A DNA stretch of 64,000 bases from contig CALOAX010000012.1 of NCBI GenBank assembly GCA_942491485.1, positions 186,001 to 250,000 on the forward strand, given 5' to 3'. This document shows positions 51,216 to 60,059 of this stretch, one piece after another (within the stretch, counting starts at the first letter, position 1; each line of letters starts with the position of its first letter). This DNA comes from Desulfoluna sp942491485. GTDB taxonomy: Bacteria; Desulfobacterota; Desulfobacteria; Desulfobacterales; Desulfolunaceae. The notes beneath the pieces were generated by a model. That model saw only the letters and a list, made by a program, of their open reading frames with translations, searched no databases and was not told where the DNA came from. A program made the translations under genes and the position numbers.

Positions 51216-54134
51216 ATGAGACTGATGACGATGACCAGAAGAGCCTCATCTCCCCACACAAACAAAAAACAACTTCCCTTTGCGACGTGGCCTGTTGCCT
51301 TGGTTCTCTGCGGGCTGGCGCACTGGGCGCACACGGCCCTGGCCTCTAACGAAACCATTCCTTCCTACGCCATGGATATGGGCATGGGACTTCTCCTTGT
51401 TCACTGGTGGGGCTTCCGCGTTGTGCCCTGCTACCTTCTCTCTGCCTTCACACTAAACCTGGGACTTGGTTATGTTTATTCGCCGTGCGAATGGGCGTTC
51501 CTCGTCATGAATACGGCCGCGCTGTCTCTCTCCTTATGGTTTTTTCACCGCAAACCCTCCGGGAAGTGCTGGATGCCTGATCTCCAGCAGAGCATTCGCT
51601 TTATCAGTGCCGGAATCCTGCTTCCCTACGCCGTCACCCGACTGCCCGGTTTACCACTGATGAAATGGCTGTGTTCTGAAGCCCATGCCTCACGATTGTT
51701 CGAACTGATCCAAAACGACCTGTTTGCCGTTGGTGGCGCACTGTTTCTCATCACCTTTCCGGGGCTTCTCCTGTTAACCGGCCCCATGAAACAGGCGGGA
51801 TGGACACGCCCCTTGGGTGAGATCTCCCAACCGGTCGTTCTAAAAAAACAATCAGGGGTTACAGGGCCCGGCTGGTATCTGCCCTTTGTCGCCTGTGTCG
51901 TCCTGATCCCCCTTGTTGTCCCCGTTACAACGGGCTGGTATGTGACCCTTTTGCTCCCTCTCTGGGCTGCTATCTCTCAGACACCGGTCGTTGTTGCCCT
52001 GACCATGACATGGAGCCTTCCCGCCAGCTTTATGGCGACACGGCTGCTCCACGCCCGAGACACAGAGAGCCTTCATGATCCGATGGCCCTGACAGCGGCT
52101 TCCACCGGGTTGATGGTCGTGGGATTTGTCTCGTTTCTTCTGTCAGCCAGCCTCCAGGCACGCCAGAAAGACAAACAGGTAAAAAAACGTCTTAACTCCG
52201 AGCTGAAAGAGAGCCTGAAAACCTTGGTTCGCGCTTTTCTATCCTCCCCTGAAGCCACACTGGTTTCCCGCTTTTCCGATGGAAAAATTGTGGATGCCAA
52301 CCCGGTCATTGAAGATGTCCTCGGCTATTCCCGTGATGAGATGGTGGGGATTAAAAGTGAGACCATGAACTTGTGGGTCCACCCGGATCAACGCAAGCAC
52401 TGGGTGGAGTCCCTTAGCAGGAAGGGAGGGGTTCAGGCCTACGAGACGGAGCTCCGCCATAAATCGGGGGAGATTCTCCCCTGTATCATTTCAGCCAGAC
52501 GATTTCCCTTGGATGGCGAAGAGTGCATCATCTCATCCCTCCGGCTAAACCACGAAAGCAAAGAGATGAAAAAAGAGCTGGAACGAAGCCGGACTCTTTA
52601 CCGTGAAGCCCAGAAAATTGCCCACCTCGGCCACTGGGAGTTGGATATCCGAACAGGAGATCTCATCTGGTCCGATGAAATTTACGCCATCTTTGAAGTG
52701 GACCCAATCACTCACACCCCATCCTATGCCCTCTTTCTCAATCTGATCCACCCCGAGGACAGGGACATGGTTCGCAACGACTTCAACACCTCCGTCTCCC
52801 AGCACACCCCTTACGAAACCAACCATCGCTTGAGACTGCCCGACGGACGAATCAAGTACATCCATGAAAAAGGGCACACCGAATACAATCAATGCGGAAG
52901 CCCATTGCGAACCATTGGTACGGTACAGGACGTTACCTCCTACAAAGAGATGGAACTGGAAAAAGAAAAAACACTGTCCCAGCTTCGCCAGTCCCAGAAG
53001 CTGGAGTCCGTAGGGACACTTGCCAGCGGTATCGCGCATGATTTTAACAATATCCTCTCGGCCATTCTCGGGTATACCGAAATATCCTTGGACCCACCCC
53101 CGGAAGACGCACAACTTGTTGAGAATCTTCAGCAAATCCGTGATGCCGGCAATCGAGCCAAAGATCTCGTGCGTCAGCTTCTCACCTTCTGCCGTAAAAC
53201 CAAACAGACGAAAGAGCCCATCAGGGTGCAACCCATTATCAGAGAGGCTGTCAAGTTTCTACGCGCCTCCCTTCCCGCAACCATTCGCATTGAGGAAAGC
53301 CTCACGTCAGATGCCACCATCATGGGAGACGCCACCCAGATACACCAGGTGATCATGAACCTCTGCACAAACGCTGCCCATGCCATGAAAAACGATGGAG
53401 GGGTTCTGAGCATTGCACTCCAGGAGGCCCCCGTTGAGACAAACTACTCAAAACGATTCGTGGACATGCCTTCCGGCCGTTACCAGAAACTCATTGTGGA
53501 AGATACCGGCCACGGCATGAGTGCCGATACACGGGACCGAATCTTTGACCCCTTCTTCACCACAAAAAAAGAGGGGGAAGGCAGCGGACTTGGGCTTTCT
53601 GTCGTGCACGGCATCGTCAGTTCCCATGACGGACAAATTCTTGTGTACAGCGAGCCCGGCATCGGCACCTCCTTCACCCTCTTTTTTCCCATCGTCGATA
53701 AAACGGAACCGGACGAGTCAGACGAGGCCCTCTCCTTTCCCGGGGGAACAGAACGCCTTCTCGTGGTGGACGATGAGCCAACCCTTGTAGAGCTCATGAG
53801 GCTGATGCTCTCTTCCATGGGGTATCAGGTCACAGCGACCACCTGTCCTGTCAAAGCGTTGGGTCTGTTCCAGACGACCCCGGATAACTTTGATGCCCTC
53901 ATCACCGACATGACCATGCCAAAAATGACCGGTCTCGAATTAACAGAAAAAATTCGAACCCTTCGCACGGAACTCCCGGTCATCCTCTGTTCCGGACTCT
54001 CAGACAGCCTTAACCGGGAGTTGGCAGCTCGAAATATTCGCGTTACCCCCCTCATCAAACCCCTGGACCGGCGAACCATCGCAACCGCACTTCGTGAGTT
54101 GCTGGACGAGAAAACCAATAAACCGGCCCCATGA
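51216..54134 (+). CDS. Hybrid sensor histidine kinase with membrane, PAS and receiver domains
   Basis: A 972-residue protein from the ATG at 51216; the frame opens at a TTG at 51102, but that stretch is not protein-like. About eight hydrophobic segments (residues 20-300) resemble a MASE1-type integral membrane sensor. Two PAS domains follow (ATLVSRFSDGKIVDANPVIE; then HLGHWELDIRTGDLIWSDEI). Next come a HisKA dimerisation helix with the phosphorylated histidine in SGIAHDFNNILSAILGYTE, an ATPase domain with IVEDTGHGMSADTRDRIF and GSGLGLSVVHGI, and a C-terminal receiver (LLVVDDEPTLVE, phospho-aspartate in ALITDMTMPKMTG). It is a cytoplasmic-membrane kinase of unknown signal. No separate response regulator is adjacent. 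Confidence 0.92.
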   Translation: MRLMTMTRRASSPHTNKKQLPFATWPVALVLCGLAHWAHTALASNETIPSYAMDMGMGLLLVHWWGFRVVPCYLLSAFTLNLGLGYVYSPCEWAFLVMNTAALSLSLWFFHRKPSGKCWMPDLQQSIRFISAGILLPYAVTRLPGLPLMKWLCSEAHASRLFELIQNDLFAVGGALFLITFPGLLLLTGPMKQAGWTRPLGEISQPVVLKKQSGVTGPGWYLPFVACVVLIPLVVPVTTGWYVTLLLPLWAAISQTPVVVALTMTWSLPASFMATRLLHARDTESLHDPMALTAASTGLMVVGFVSFLLSASLQARQKDKQVKKRLNSELKESLKTLVRAFLSSPEATLVSRFSDGKIVDANPVIEDVLGYSRDEMVGIKSETMNLWVHPDQRKHWVESLSRKGGVQAYETELRHKSGEILPCIISARRFPLDGEECIISSLRLNHESKEMKKELERSRTLYREAQKIAHLGHWELDIRTGDLIWSDEIYAIFEVDPITHTPSYALFLNLIHPEDRDMVRNDFNTSVSQHTPYETNHRLRLPDGRIKYIHEKGHTEYNQCGSPLRTIGTVQDVTSYKEMELEKEKTLSQLRQSQKLESVGTLASGIAHDFNNILSAILGYTEISLDPPPEDAQLVENLQQIRDAGNRAKDLVRQLLTFCRKTKQTKEPIRVQPIIREAVKFLRASLPATIRIEESLTSDATIMGDATQIHQVIMNLCTNAAHAMKNDGGVLSIALQEAPVETNYSKRFVDMPSGRYQKLIVEDTGHGMSADTRDRIFDPFFTTKKEGEGSGLGLSVVHGIVSSHDGQILVYSEPGIGTSFTLFFPIVDKTEPDESDEALSFPGGTERLLVVDDEPTLVELMRLMLSSMGYQVTATTCPVKALGLFQTTPDNFDALITDMTMPKMTGLELTEKIRTLRTELPVILCSGLSDSLNRELAARNIRVTPLIKPLDRRTIATALRELLDEKTNKPAP

Positions 54135-54397
54135 TCAACAAAAGGGATGCCGCAGAAGCAATGACGTGCACCGGTGCTAACGCACTGAAATCCAACTCTT
54201 CGACCTCATCCGGAAAACCACGTCTCACCGATCCACCCATGCGATTACCCTAAAATCCCATCTTCCACATTAGTATTGCCATTCCCGGTGAGTTTGTTTA
54301 ATGTTTGCGCACATGGCGTCCGGTGCAGTGGTACCGCAAACGCGCTTTTATGCTGTTCGTATTTTACGTGTCAACCCTGCCATCTCCGGAGGCATGC

Positions 54398-54991
54398 ATG
54401 GAGATAACACAAAAACGCTACTTCAACCGGTCGCACTTCACCTTTGAGGATGATCGGCTGACCTACACCATGGGGCATGATGGAGGTTCCCGTTCCTTTG
54501 GTGTAAATTATGCCGATATTCCCATGGAACATACGACCCTGGAGGAACGCACTCCCTGGTTTCGCAATGCGGGAGTCGTATTGTTGATCGTCTGGTTGTG
54601 CCGCCTGCTTACGGGAATCATAGACCCTGCTTCGGCCCCGGTGCTTTCGCTTCACTGGCCCCTTGCAGCTGCCTGCTGCCTCCTCATATACCGCTTTGCG
54701 GTCACTCATTTTACCGTGTTGAAAACCGAGGCCGGAGAACTTTACCTCATCTGTGACGATCGTCACGAAGAGGTGTTGAACGAGCTCATGACACGCCGTA
54801 AGAGCCAACTCCTCGCCTGGTACGGCGAAATCGACTACGCCAACGACCCCGGTGAAGAGATCCGAAAATTCCACTGGCTCAAAATGCAGGGCGTTATCGG
54901 TGACGACGAGTTTGAGACGATCCGCACCCGCATCGAGGTGTTTCACAGCCCGCACGAGACCGATTTCATGGAAGGGCCAAGTATAAATTAA
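54398..54991 (+). CDS. Membrane protein with SHOCT-like tail, unknown function
   Basis: From the ATG at 54398 (CGGAGG seven bases upstream) the protein has 197 residues. It has an N-terminal soluble segment (FNRSHFTFEDDRLTYTMGHD), two close membrane helices (about 58-78 and 83-107), a PH-like stretch (VTHFTVLKTEAGELYLICDD), and an end EIRKFHWLKMQGVIGDDEFE that resembles a SHOCT domain. I know no specific role. The longer frame from 54305 has no ribosome site. The gap 54135-54397 has no gene. Confidence 0.75.
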   Translation: MEITQKRYFNRSHFTFEDDRLTYTMGHDGGSRSFGVNYADIPMEHTTLEERTPWFRNAGVVLLIVWLCRLLTGIIDPASAPVLSLHWPLAAACCLLIYRFAVTHFTVLKTEAGELYLICDDRHEEVLNELMTRRKSQLLAWYGEIDYANDPGEEIRKFHWLKMQGVIGDDEFETIRTRIEVFHSPHETDFMEGPSIN

Positions 54992-55029
54992 GGCTAAAGG
55001 CTAAAGGCTAAAGGCTAAAGGCTAAAGGA
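54991..55029. repeat. Short tandem repeat (GGCTAAA)n
   Basis: About five and a half head-to-tail copies of the 7-base unit GGCTAAA begin right at the stop codon of the preceding gene. It could be a slippage-prone site. It is not in a coding frame as annotated. Confidence 0.9.
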
Positions 55030-55084
55030 AAATATTTGGGTTCCTGCTCAGGTCAAGGGAATCCGTCTGTTTTCATATAATAAA

Positions 55085-55122
55085 GCGCCCCCACAATTAA
55101 ATGTGGGGGCGCTTTTTATTTC
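55085..55122 (+). terminator. Rho-independent terminator
   Basis: GCGCCCCCACA pairs with TGTGGGGGCGC around a short loop and is followed by TTTTTATTT. It lies 95 bases after the SHOCT-like protein gene, beyond the tandem repeat. Confidence 0.93.
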
Positions 55123-55440
55123 ATCAGGGAGAAAGAGTTGTAAAAAAACGTTCTTGGTTCTTGGTAAACGAGCCTGATGCGCTCCACCTGTTATGAAAAA
55201 ACATAGACTGACAAGCAGATGCCTTATTGTGCCATACCCGCCACTGTTAATACCCTTGTTCTCAGGCAGATCGCTGTGAGCGAGAAAAGAGAGACCATGT
55301 GCCCTTCTGCGTGTTTTTCATGGTCCCACTACTCCCACCAAAACAAAATCTGGGTACCCTCTTTTTACAGCCACATTTAATTGATCAATTTGCTGGCTTT
55401 GGCACAGCACGACCCCTGTACGGGATAATGCCGGAACCCT

Positions 55441-55576
55441 GTAGGATGGGCAAAGCGCGAAGCGTGCCCATTATTAGGTCGATTAACCTCTATTGATTAT
55501 CTCCACCAAACATCAGCTGCCCGACATTTATCATCCCTCGTGATTGGCACGGCACTACCTTTGCCCATCCTACGTC
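55441..55576. repeat. REP-like inverted repeat pair
   Basis: GTAGGATGGGCAAAGCGCG (55441) and its inverted relative CTTTGCCCATCCTACG (55561-55576) flank about 100 bases. The sequence is related in style to the GTAGGGTGCGT repeats near 35.6 kb. No gene is supported between 55123 and 55703. Confidence 0.65.
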
Positions 55577-55700
55577 CCCGCTGTAATGCCACAGGTGTTT
55601 GGCAAATTGGTGCCTGCAATGGGCAGGCTTTGGTGCGGCACATACCACCACACCGAGGATACCGCAGGAGCCCATAGCTGTGAATGAGAGGTAATCAAGA

Positions 55701-55737
55701 AACAAAAAGCACCCCTCCATCCATGAGGGGCGCTTTT
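55701..55737 (-). terminator. Terminator after the chemoreceptor gene
   Basis: AAAAGCGCCCCTC and GAGGGGTGCTTTT (minus strand) form a stem with one mismatch, followed by TTGTTTC. It lies about 75 bases beyond the chemoreceptor stop and could act in both directions. Confidence 0.85.
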
Positions 55738-55813
55738 CTGTTTATCGCCGGGAAAGAGGCCTTGGCTCACAAGCCAACACCTTCCCCCTTATATCTATAA
55801 CCTATAGACTTTC

Positions 55814-57538
55814 TTATACCTTGAAACGAGAGACCATGGACGTCAGGGACTCGGAAAGACGCGAGAGTTCCTCCGCGCTGGTGCTCACCATGGTGCTGCT
55901 TGCCGCAATTTCACCACCGGCGGCATTGACCGCACCGATCTCCTGGGCGATATCTGCCGAGACCGTGGAGCTTTCCGCCACGTTACCGTTCACCTCATCA
56001 ATGCCCTGGGCTGCCTGGGACACGTTGCTGGCAATCTCCCGTGTGGTGACCGCCTGTTCTTCAACGGAAGCTGCAATCGTAGAAACGATGTCATTCACCT
56101 CGACGATAACATCGGAGATGGCGCGGATTTCCGTCACGGTATCCTTGGTAGAGCCTTGAATACCCTCCACCTGGCGCTTGATTTCCTGGGTGGCATCGGA
56201 GGTTTGTGAGGCAAGGGCCTTGATTTCGTTTGCGACGACCGCAAACCCCTTCCCTGCTTCCCCGGCACGGGCCGCCTCAATGGTGGCGTTCAAGGCCAGA
56301 AGGTTGGTCTGCTCGGAAATATCGGTGATCGCTTCTGTGACTTTGCTGATTTCATTGGCGGAGACCCCTAAAAGGTCTACTTTCTCGGTGGCCACCTTTG
56401 CTTTGGTCACCGCACCCTGTGTAATGCCGCTGGCTTTTTCTGAGTTTGCGGCAATCTCCTGAACCGTGGTGCTCATCTCTTCGGAGGCGGCTGCCACCAT
56501 GCCCACGTTGGTTGCTGCCTGCTCACTGGCCGCAGCAACAGAGGTCATGCTTACGCTCATCTCTTCAGCGGCCGCAGCCACGCTGTCAGACTTGGATGAC
56601 GCCTGTTCTGCCCCTTGAGAAAGCTGGGTCGCTACGGCAGAGAGCTCCGTGGAGGCGCTGTTGAGACCCATGGCGTTTTCAGCCACATCGCGAACGATGG
56701 TCTGGAGATTTTCAATGAAGACGTTAATCCATCGGGCCAGCTCTCCGGTTTCGTCCTCATTGGTTATCGCAAGGCGTGTGGTGAGGTCCCCTTCGCCTTC
56801 TGCAATATCCTTGAGACCGTTGATGGCCTGTCGCAGAGAGCCGGTGATGGCAAAGGCCATGATCAGGGTGATGGGAAGAATGATGAGCAGAAAGAAGGCT
56901 CCGGCAACTCCTGCAACCAGGGTCACGCCCCTGGAGACTTTGCCTGAGATCACCTCTTCGATGTGGGCCTTCTGCGCCTCGATGTTGTCAATATATACAC
57001 CGGTTCCCACCCACATGGTGGTGCCAGGTATCCCTTCGGCATAAGCCAACTTGGGCTGGACCCCTTTCCCCGGCTTATCGTAACTGTAGTGGACAAAGCC
57101 CCCACCGGAGCCGGCCGCCTCTATAAGCTCTTTGATATAATACACGCCGTTGGGATCTTTTGAGTTCCCCCTGTCTTGCCCGGCCATGGATAGTTTGGAT
57201 GCGTTGCACACAACCTTGGAACCGTCATAGACGAAAAAATATCCGGACTTGTCCTCTTCATAACGGAGAGTGGCTATCAACCCCTCGATAGTGGTCCGAA
57301 CCTCATCCGGATCGGTTATGCCTTTCAATGACTTTTCCAGAAGAACCGCCATGGCGTGGGATGCCACCTTGAGTTTCTCCTTCTGCCCTTCGAGCATCAC
57401 CTCTTCGGCTTCTTCAATGCCCGTATCTGTTGCCATTCCTCCGATATTGAATGAACCGAACAACATCCCCATAAACAGAAGAAAGATCATACCAATGATG
57501 ATAAAGATCCTTGCTTTGATTGAAACCTTCTTAAACAT
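55814..57538 (-). CDS. Methyl-accepting chemotaxis protein with single Cache domain
   Basis: From the ATG at 57538 (AAGGAG five bases upstream) the protein has 574 residues. A first membrane helix (residues 8-31) leads to a periplasmic single-Cache sensor of the sCache_2 type (YEEDKSGYFFVYDGSKVV, GVYYIKELIEAAGSGGGFVHY, WVGTGVYIDNIE). A second helix (about 207-232) and a HAMP domain follow, then the signalling coiled coil with the kinase-contacting tip EAARAGEAGKGFAVVANEIK. A C-terminal pentapeptide for methylation enzymes is not evident (ends VSRFKV). It reports small ligands, probably carboxylates, to CheA; no other che genes are here. Confidence 0.94.
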   Translation of the reverse strand: MFKKVSIKARIFIIIGMIFLLFMGMLFGSFNIGGMATDTGIEEAEEVMLEGQKEKLKVASHAMAVLLEKSLKGITDPDEVRTTIEGLIATLRYEEDKSGYFFVYDGSKVVCNASKLSMAGQDRGNSKDPNGVYYIKELIEAAGSGGGFVHYSYDKPGKGVQPKLAYAEGIPGTTMWVGTGVYIDNIEAQKAHIEEVISGKVSRGVTLVAGVAGAFFLLIILPITLIMAFAITGSLRQAINGLKDIAEGEGDLTTRLAITNEDETGELARWINVFIENLQTIVRDVAENAMGLNSASTELSAVATQLSQGAEQASSKSDSVAAAAEEMSVSMTSVAAASEQAATNVGMVAAASEEMSTTVQEIAANSEKASGITQGAVTKAKVATEKVDLLGVSANEISKVTEAITDISEQTNLLALNATIEAARAGEAGKGFAVVANEIKALASQTSDATQEIKRQVEGIQGSTKDTVTEIRAISDVIVEVNDIVSTIAASVEEQAVTTREIASNVSQAAQGIDEVNGNVAESSTVSADIAQEIGAVNAAGGEIAASSTMVSTSAEELSRLSESLTSMVSRFKV

Positions 57539-58235
57539 TGCCACTCCTTGTTGCTTTTGGTGTTACATCCTGTTCACAGCAACATGATGCTGCCGACCAA
57601 ATCTGTCAGGTTCCTGAATAAACCTGATGCGGGGCCTTCAAAGCAATTCCCCCCTTGAATATCTCCGCATAATTCTCTTCACTTTTCTCGCTTTTCGGTA
57701 ATTCGCCCCCCATTTCGAGCCACCTTATATATAAGGCACCGGCCACAAGGTGCACCAACACAAGACCTGTCATCCAGGGTTACATGAGACATAAAATATC
57801 AGTTTCAGAAAATGAGGTTTTGTACGTTACGTATCGCCAAATAAAACGCTTAATTTAGCTGAATTTAAGATTTTTTTTGACACACCGTGATTTACCAATA
57901 AAAAACAATTGGTTACCCGCCCAACAACTTGAGACACACACTACTGATACAGCAGCCCGAATAATGTCAGACAGTTCATCTTCAGATCCGTCACGAGCCT
58001 GTCCTTTTTTGATATGAGGGGTTTCTGTTTGTTTATCTCATTCATCTATACTACGAGCGGTAAAATTCGCACACACGCCATACCGACGATATGATTCTGA
58101 TTCAGAATTTACAGAGCGAATATAAACAAAAGCCTTATCCTCATATTATAAGGCCATTCTGATAATAACCCTGCCAACAGTGGCTCCTGATTTAATTCCC
58201 CGATAATCCTGCCATTCAATATTTAGTATATCTAT

Positions 58236-58264
58236 TTGACACATCAGGATGGTCTATATATGAA
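58236..58264 (+). promoter_or_regulatory. Sigma-70-like promoter for the hdr operon
   Basis: TTGACA (58236-58241) and TATGAA (58259-58264) are spaced by 17 bases and point toward the hdrD-like gene about 500 bases on. The stretch 57539-58235 before it is AT-rich and holds no gene. Confidence 0.6.
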
Positions 58265-58271
58265 TAATTCG

Positions 58272-58767
58272 ATACTGACCGGCGGCGCTCTGCGCTCTGG
58301 AGTCAAGGGATTCCACGCTGATTCAAACCACCGCCCGCTTCAAACGAAACTGGAGACTTCATGTTTTTTCCTTCCGGATACAACTGACGGAGCACACTGA
58401 TTCGCCCGTGATCGGCGAATTACCGTAGCTCAAAACCACGCTTTACGCAGCCTTGCTGCATGATCAATGCGTACGTCAGGTGATATCTGGAAATGCCACC
58501 TTCCTTTTTTTCGAAGGACCATTTCCTCTTCACCTCTACAAGCGCCCATGCGCCACCGGGCGTTGCAATCATCGGACACAATTCCCCGCATCTTTCGGGG
58601 AATAAACATCTCGAACGCCCGAGGCATACCTGCGCCTCGCAACAGATCAACTGGTTCCGCATATCCCTTCTCTCTCTTACAGGGGTCACCGGAAACTTCG
58701 GTTGTGGCAGGAGCACCTTGGTTCGGGCGTCGGAAATAGACGCTGTTTGAAGAGGAGACTATGTAAT
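58272..58767 (+). other. Long leader with several stem-loops before the hdr operon
   Basis: About 495 bases between the likely promoter and the first start codon hold no convincing gene but several stems: ATTCGCC/GGCGAAT (58401-58421), GCAGCC-TTGCTGC (about 58447), TTCCCCG/CGGGGAA (58582-58602) and CCGGAAACTTCGG (58688-58700). No known riboswitch class fits by eye. Confidence 0.45.
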
Positions 58768-60048
58768 ATGGCTGAAGCACTTGAAGTGACCGGAAACACC
58801 TCTCGTATCCGGGACAAGGCACTGGCGATGATTCCAGACGGAAACTTAAGCGCCTGCCTCACCTGCGGTACCTGTGCAAGCGGATGCCCCGCCACGGGTC
58901 AGGTGGATATGGACCCCCGGAAATTCCTGCGCATGGCGGTTCTCGGCATGGATGACCAGTTGGAGCGGCATCCCTGGGTCTGGGTCTGCACCATGTGCAA
59001 ACGATGCTATGACGTTTGCCCCATGAGCATCAACATCCCCCAACTGATCTACGACCTGCGGGCCGAATGGCCCCGCGAGGAACGCCCCAAAGGGATCCTC
59101 GGCTCATGCGACCATCACCTCAAATCCTGCGGAGGTGCCATGGGGGTGCCCTTGGAGGATTTTCAGTTCACCATCGAAGACCTTGCCGAAGAGTGCCGCG
59201 AACAACCCGGTTTCGAAGATCTCAAGGCGGACCTCGATCGTGAAGGGACTTTTTTCGCACTGAACCAGAACTCCCGCGAGCCCGTCACCGAGCCGGATGA
59301 GCTGCTCCCCTTGTGGAAGATCCTTCACACCGTGGGTGCTGACTGGACCTACTACTCCCAGATGTGGGGCGGGGAGAATTACTGCATGTTCCTTGCCGAC
59401 GACGAATCCTGGGAAAAGATCATCCGCACCCAGGTGGAACACATCGACAAACTCGGCTGCAAGGTCTTCATCAACACGGAGTGTGGTCACTCCTTCTTTG
59501 CTGTCTGGCAGGGCATCCGCCGCTTCAACATCCCCCACAACTTCGAGTTCCGAAGCATCATCGAGTATTACGCCCAGTGGATCCGCGAAGGAAAGCTCCC
59601 CGTAAACTCCGACTGGAACACCCAAGGCATCAAATTCACCGTCCAGGACCCCTGCAATATCATACGAAAATCCTTGGGCGACAAGATGGCTGATGACCTG
59701 CGCTTCGTGGTGAAACAGGTGGTGGGTGAAGAGAACTTCATCGACATGACCCCCAACCGCTCCATGAACTTTTGCTGCGGTGGCGGCGGCGGCGCCCTTC
59801 AGGCGGGATACACCGAAGAGAGACAAGAGTACGGCAAGGTAAAATTTGACCAGATCATGGCCACAGGGGCCGACTACGTCATCACCCCCTGTCACAACTG
59901 CCACGCCCAGGTAGAGGATATCGGCCACCACTTTAACGCCGGATATCACACCGTGCATCTCTGGACCCTCATCTGCCTCTCACTGGGCATTCTGGGCGAA
60001 AACGAACGCACCTACCTGGGACCGGACCTGGCCGAATACGGGCTGTAA
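58768..60048 (+). CDS. HdrD-like iron-sulfur oxidoreductase subunit
   Basis: A 426-residue protein from the ATG at 58768 (GAGGAG ten bases upstream). Two ferredoxin-type cluster motifs lie near the N-terminus, CLTCGTCASGCPATG (about 31-45) and CTMCKRCYDVCPMS (about 75-88). The C-terminal half has the CCG-type cysteine region: INTECGHSFF, VQDPCNIIRK, NFCCGGGGGALQAG and TPCHNCHAQ. This is the heterodisulfide-reductase D/DsrK/TmcB-related family, which reduces disulfides or passes electrons. With HdrA and MvhD next to it, it probably forms a cytoplasmic electron-bifurcating or confurcating complex; its physiological acceptor is unknown. The hdrA gene follows after 11 bases. Confidence 0.9.
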   Translation: MAEALEVTGNTSRIRDKALAMIPDGNLSACLTCGTCASGCPATGQVDMDPRKFLRMAVLGMDDQLERHPWVWVCTMCKRCYDVCPMSINIPQLIYDLRAEWPREERPKGILGSCDHHLKSCGGAMGVPLEDFQFTIEDLAEECREQPGFEDLKADLDREGTFFALNQNSREPVTEPDELLPLWKILHTVGADWTYYSQMWGGENYCMFLADDESWEKIIRTQVEHIDKLGCKVFINTECGHSFFAVWQGIRRFNIPHNFEFRSIIEYYAQWIREGKLPVNSDWNTQGIKFTVQDPCNIIRKSLGDKMADDLRFVVKQVVGEENFIDMTPNRSMNFCCGGGGGALQAGYTEERQEYGKVKFDQIMATGADYVITPCHNCHAQVEDIGHHFNAGYHTVHLWTLICLSLGILGENERTYLGPDLAEYGL

Positions 60049-60059
60049 GGAGATTGGAA

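Noticed and set aside
50915..51358. 147-codon minus-strand frame before the hybrid kinase
   Set aside because: Overlaps the kinase start on the opposite strand, no ribosome site, no recognisable family.
54991..55029. CRISPR-like array
   Set aside because: The unit is only seven bases, with no spacers; no cas genes are in the window. No CRISPR array was seen anywhere.
58401..58767. Known riboswitch in the hdr leader
   Set aside because: No match by eye to cobalamin, GEMM, SAM, THF, molybdenum-cofactor or fluoride consensus; reported only as a structured leader.
59104..59958. 284-codon minus-strand frame opposite the hdrD-like gene
   Set aside because: Shadow of a GC-rich third-codon-position gene; no start signal or family.
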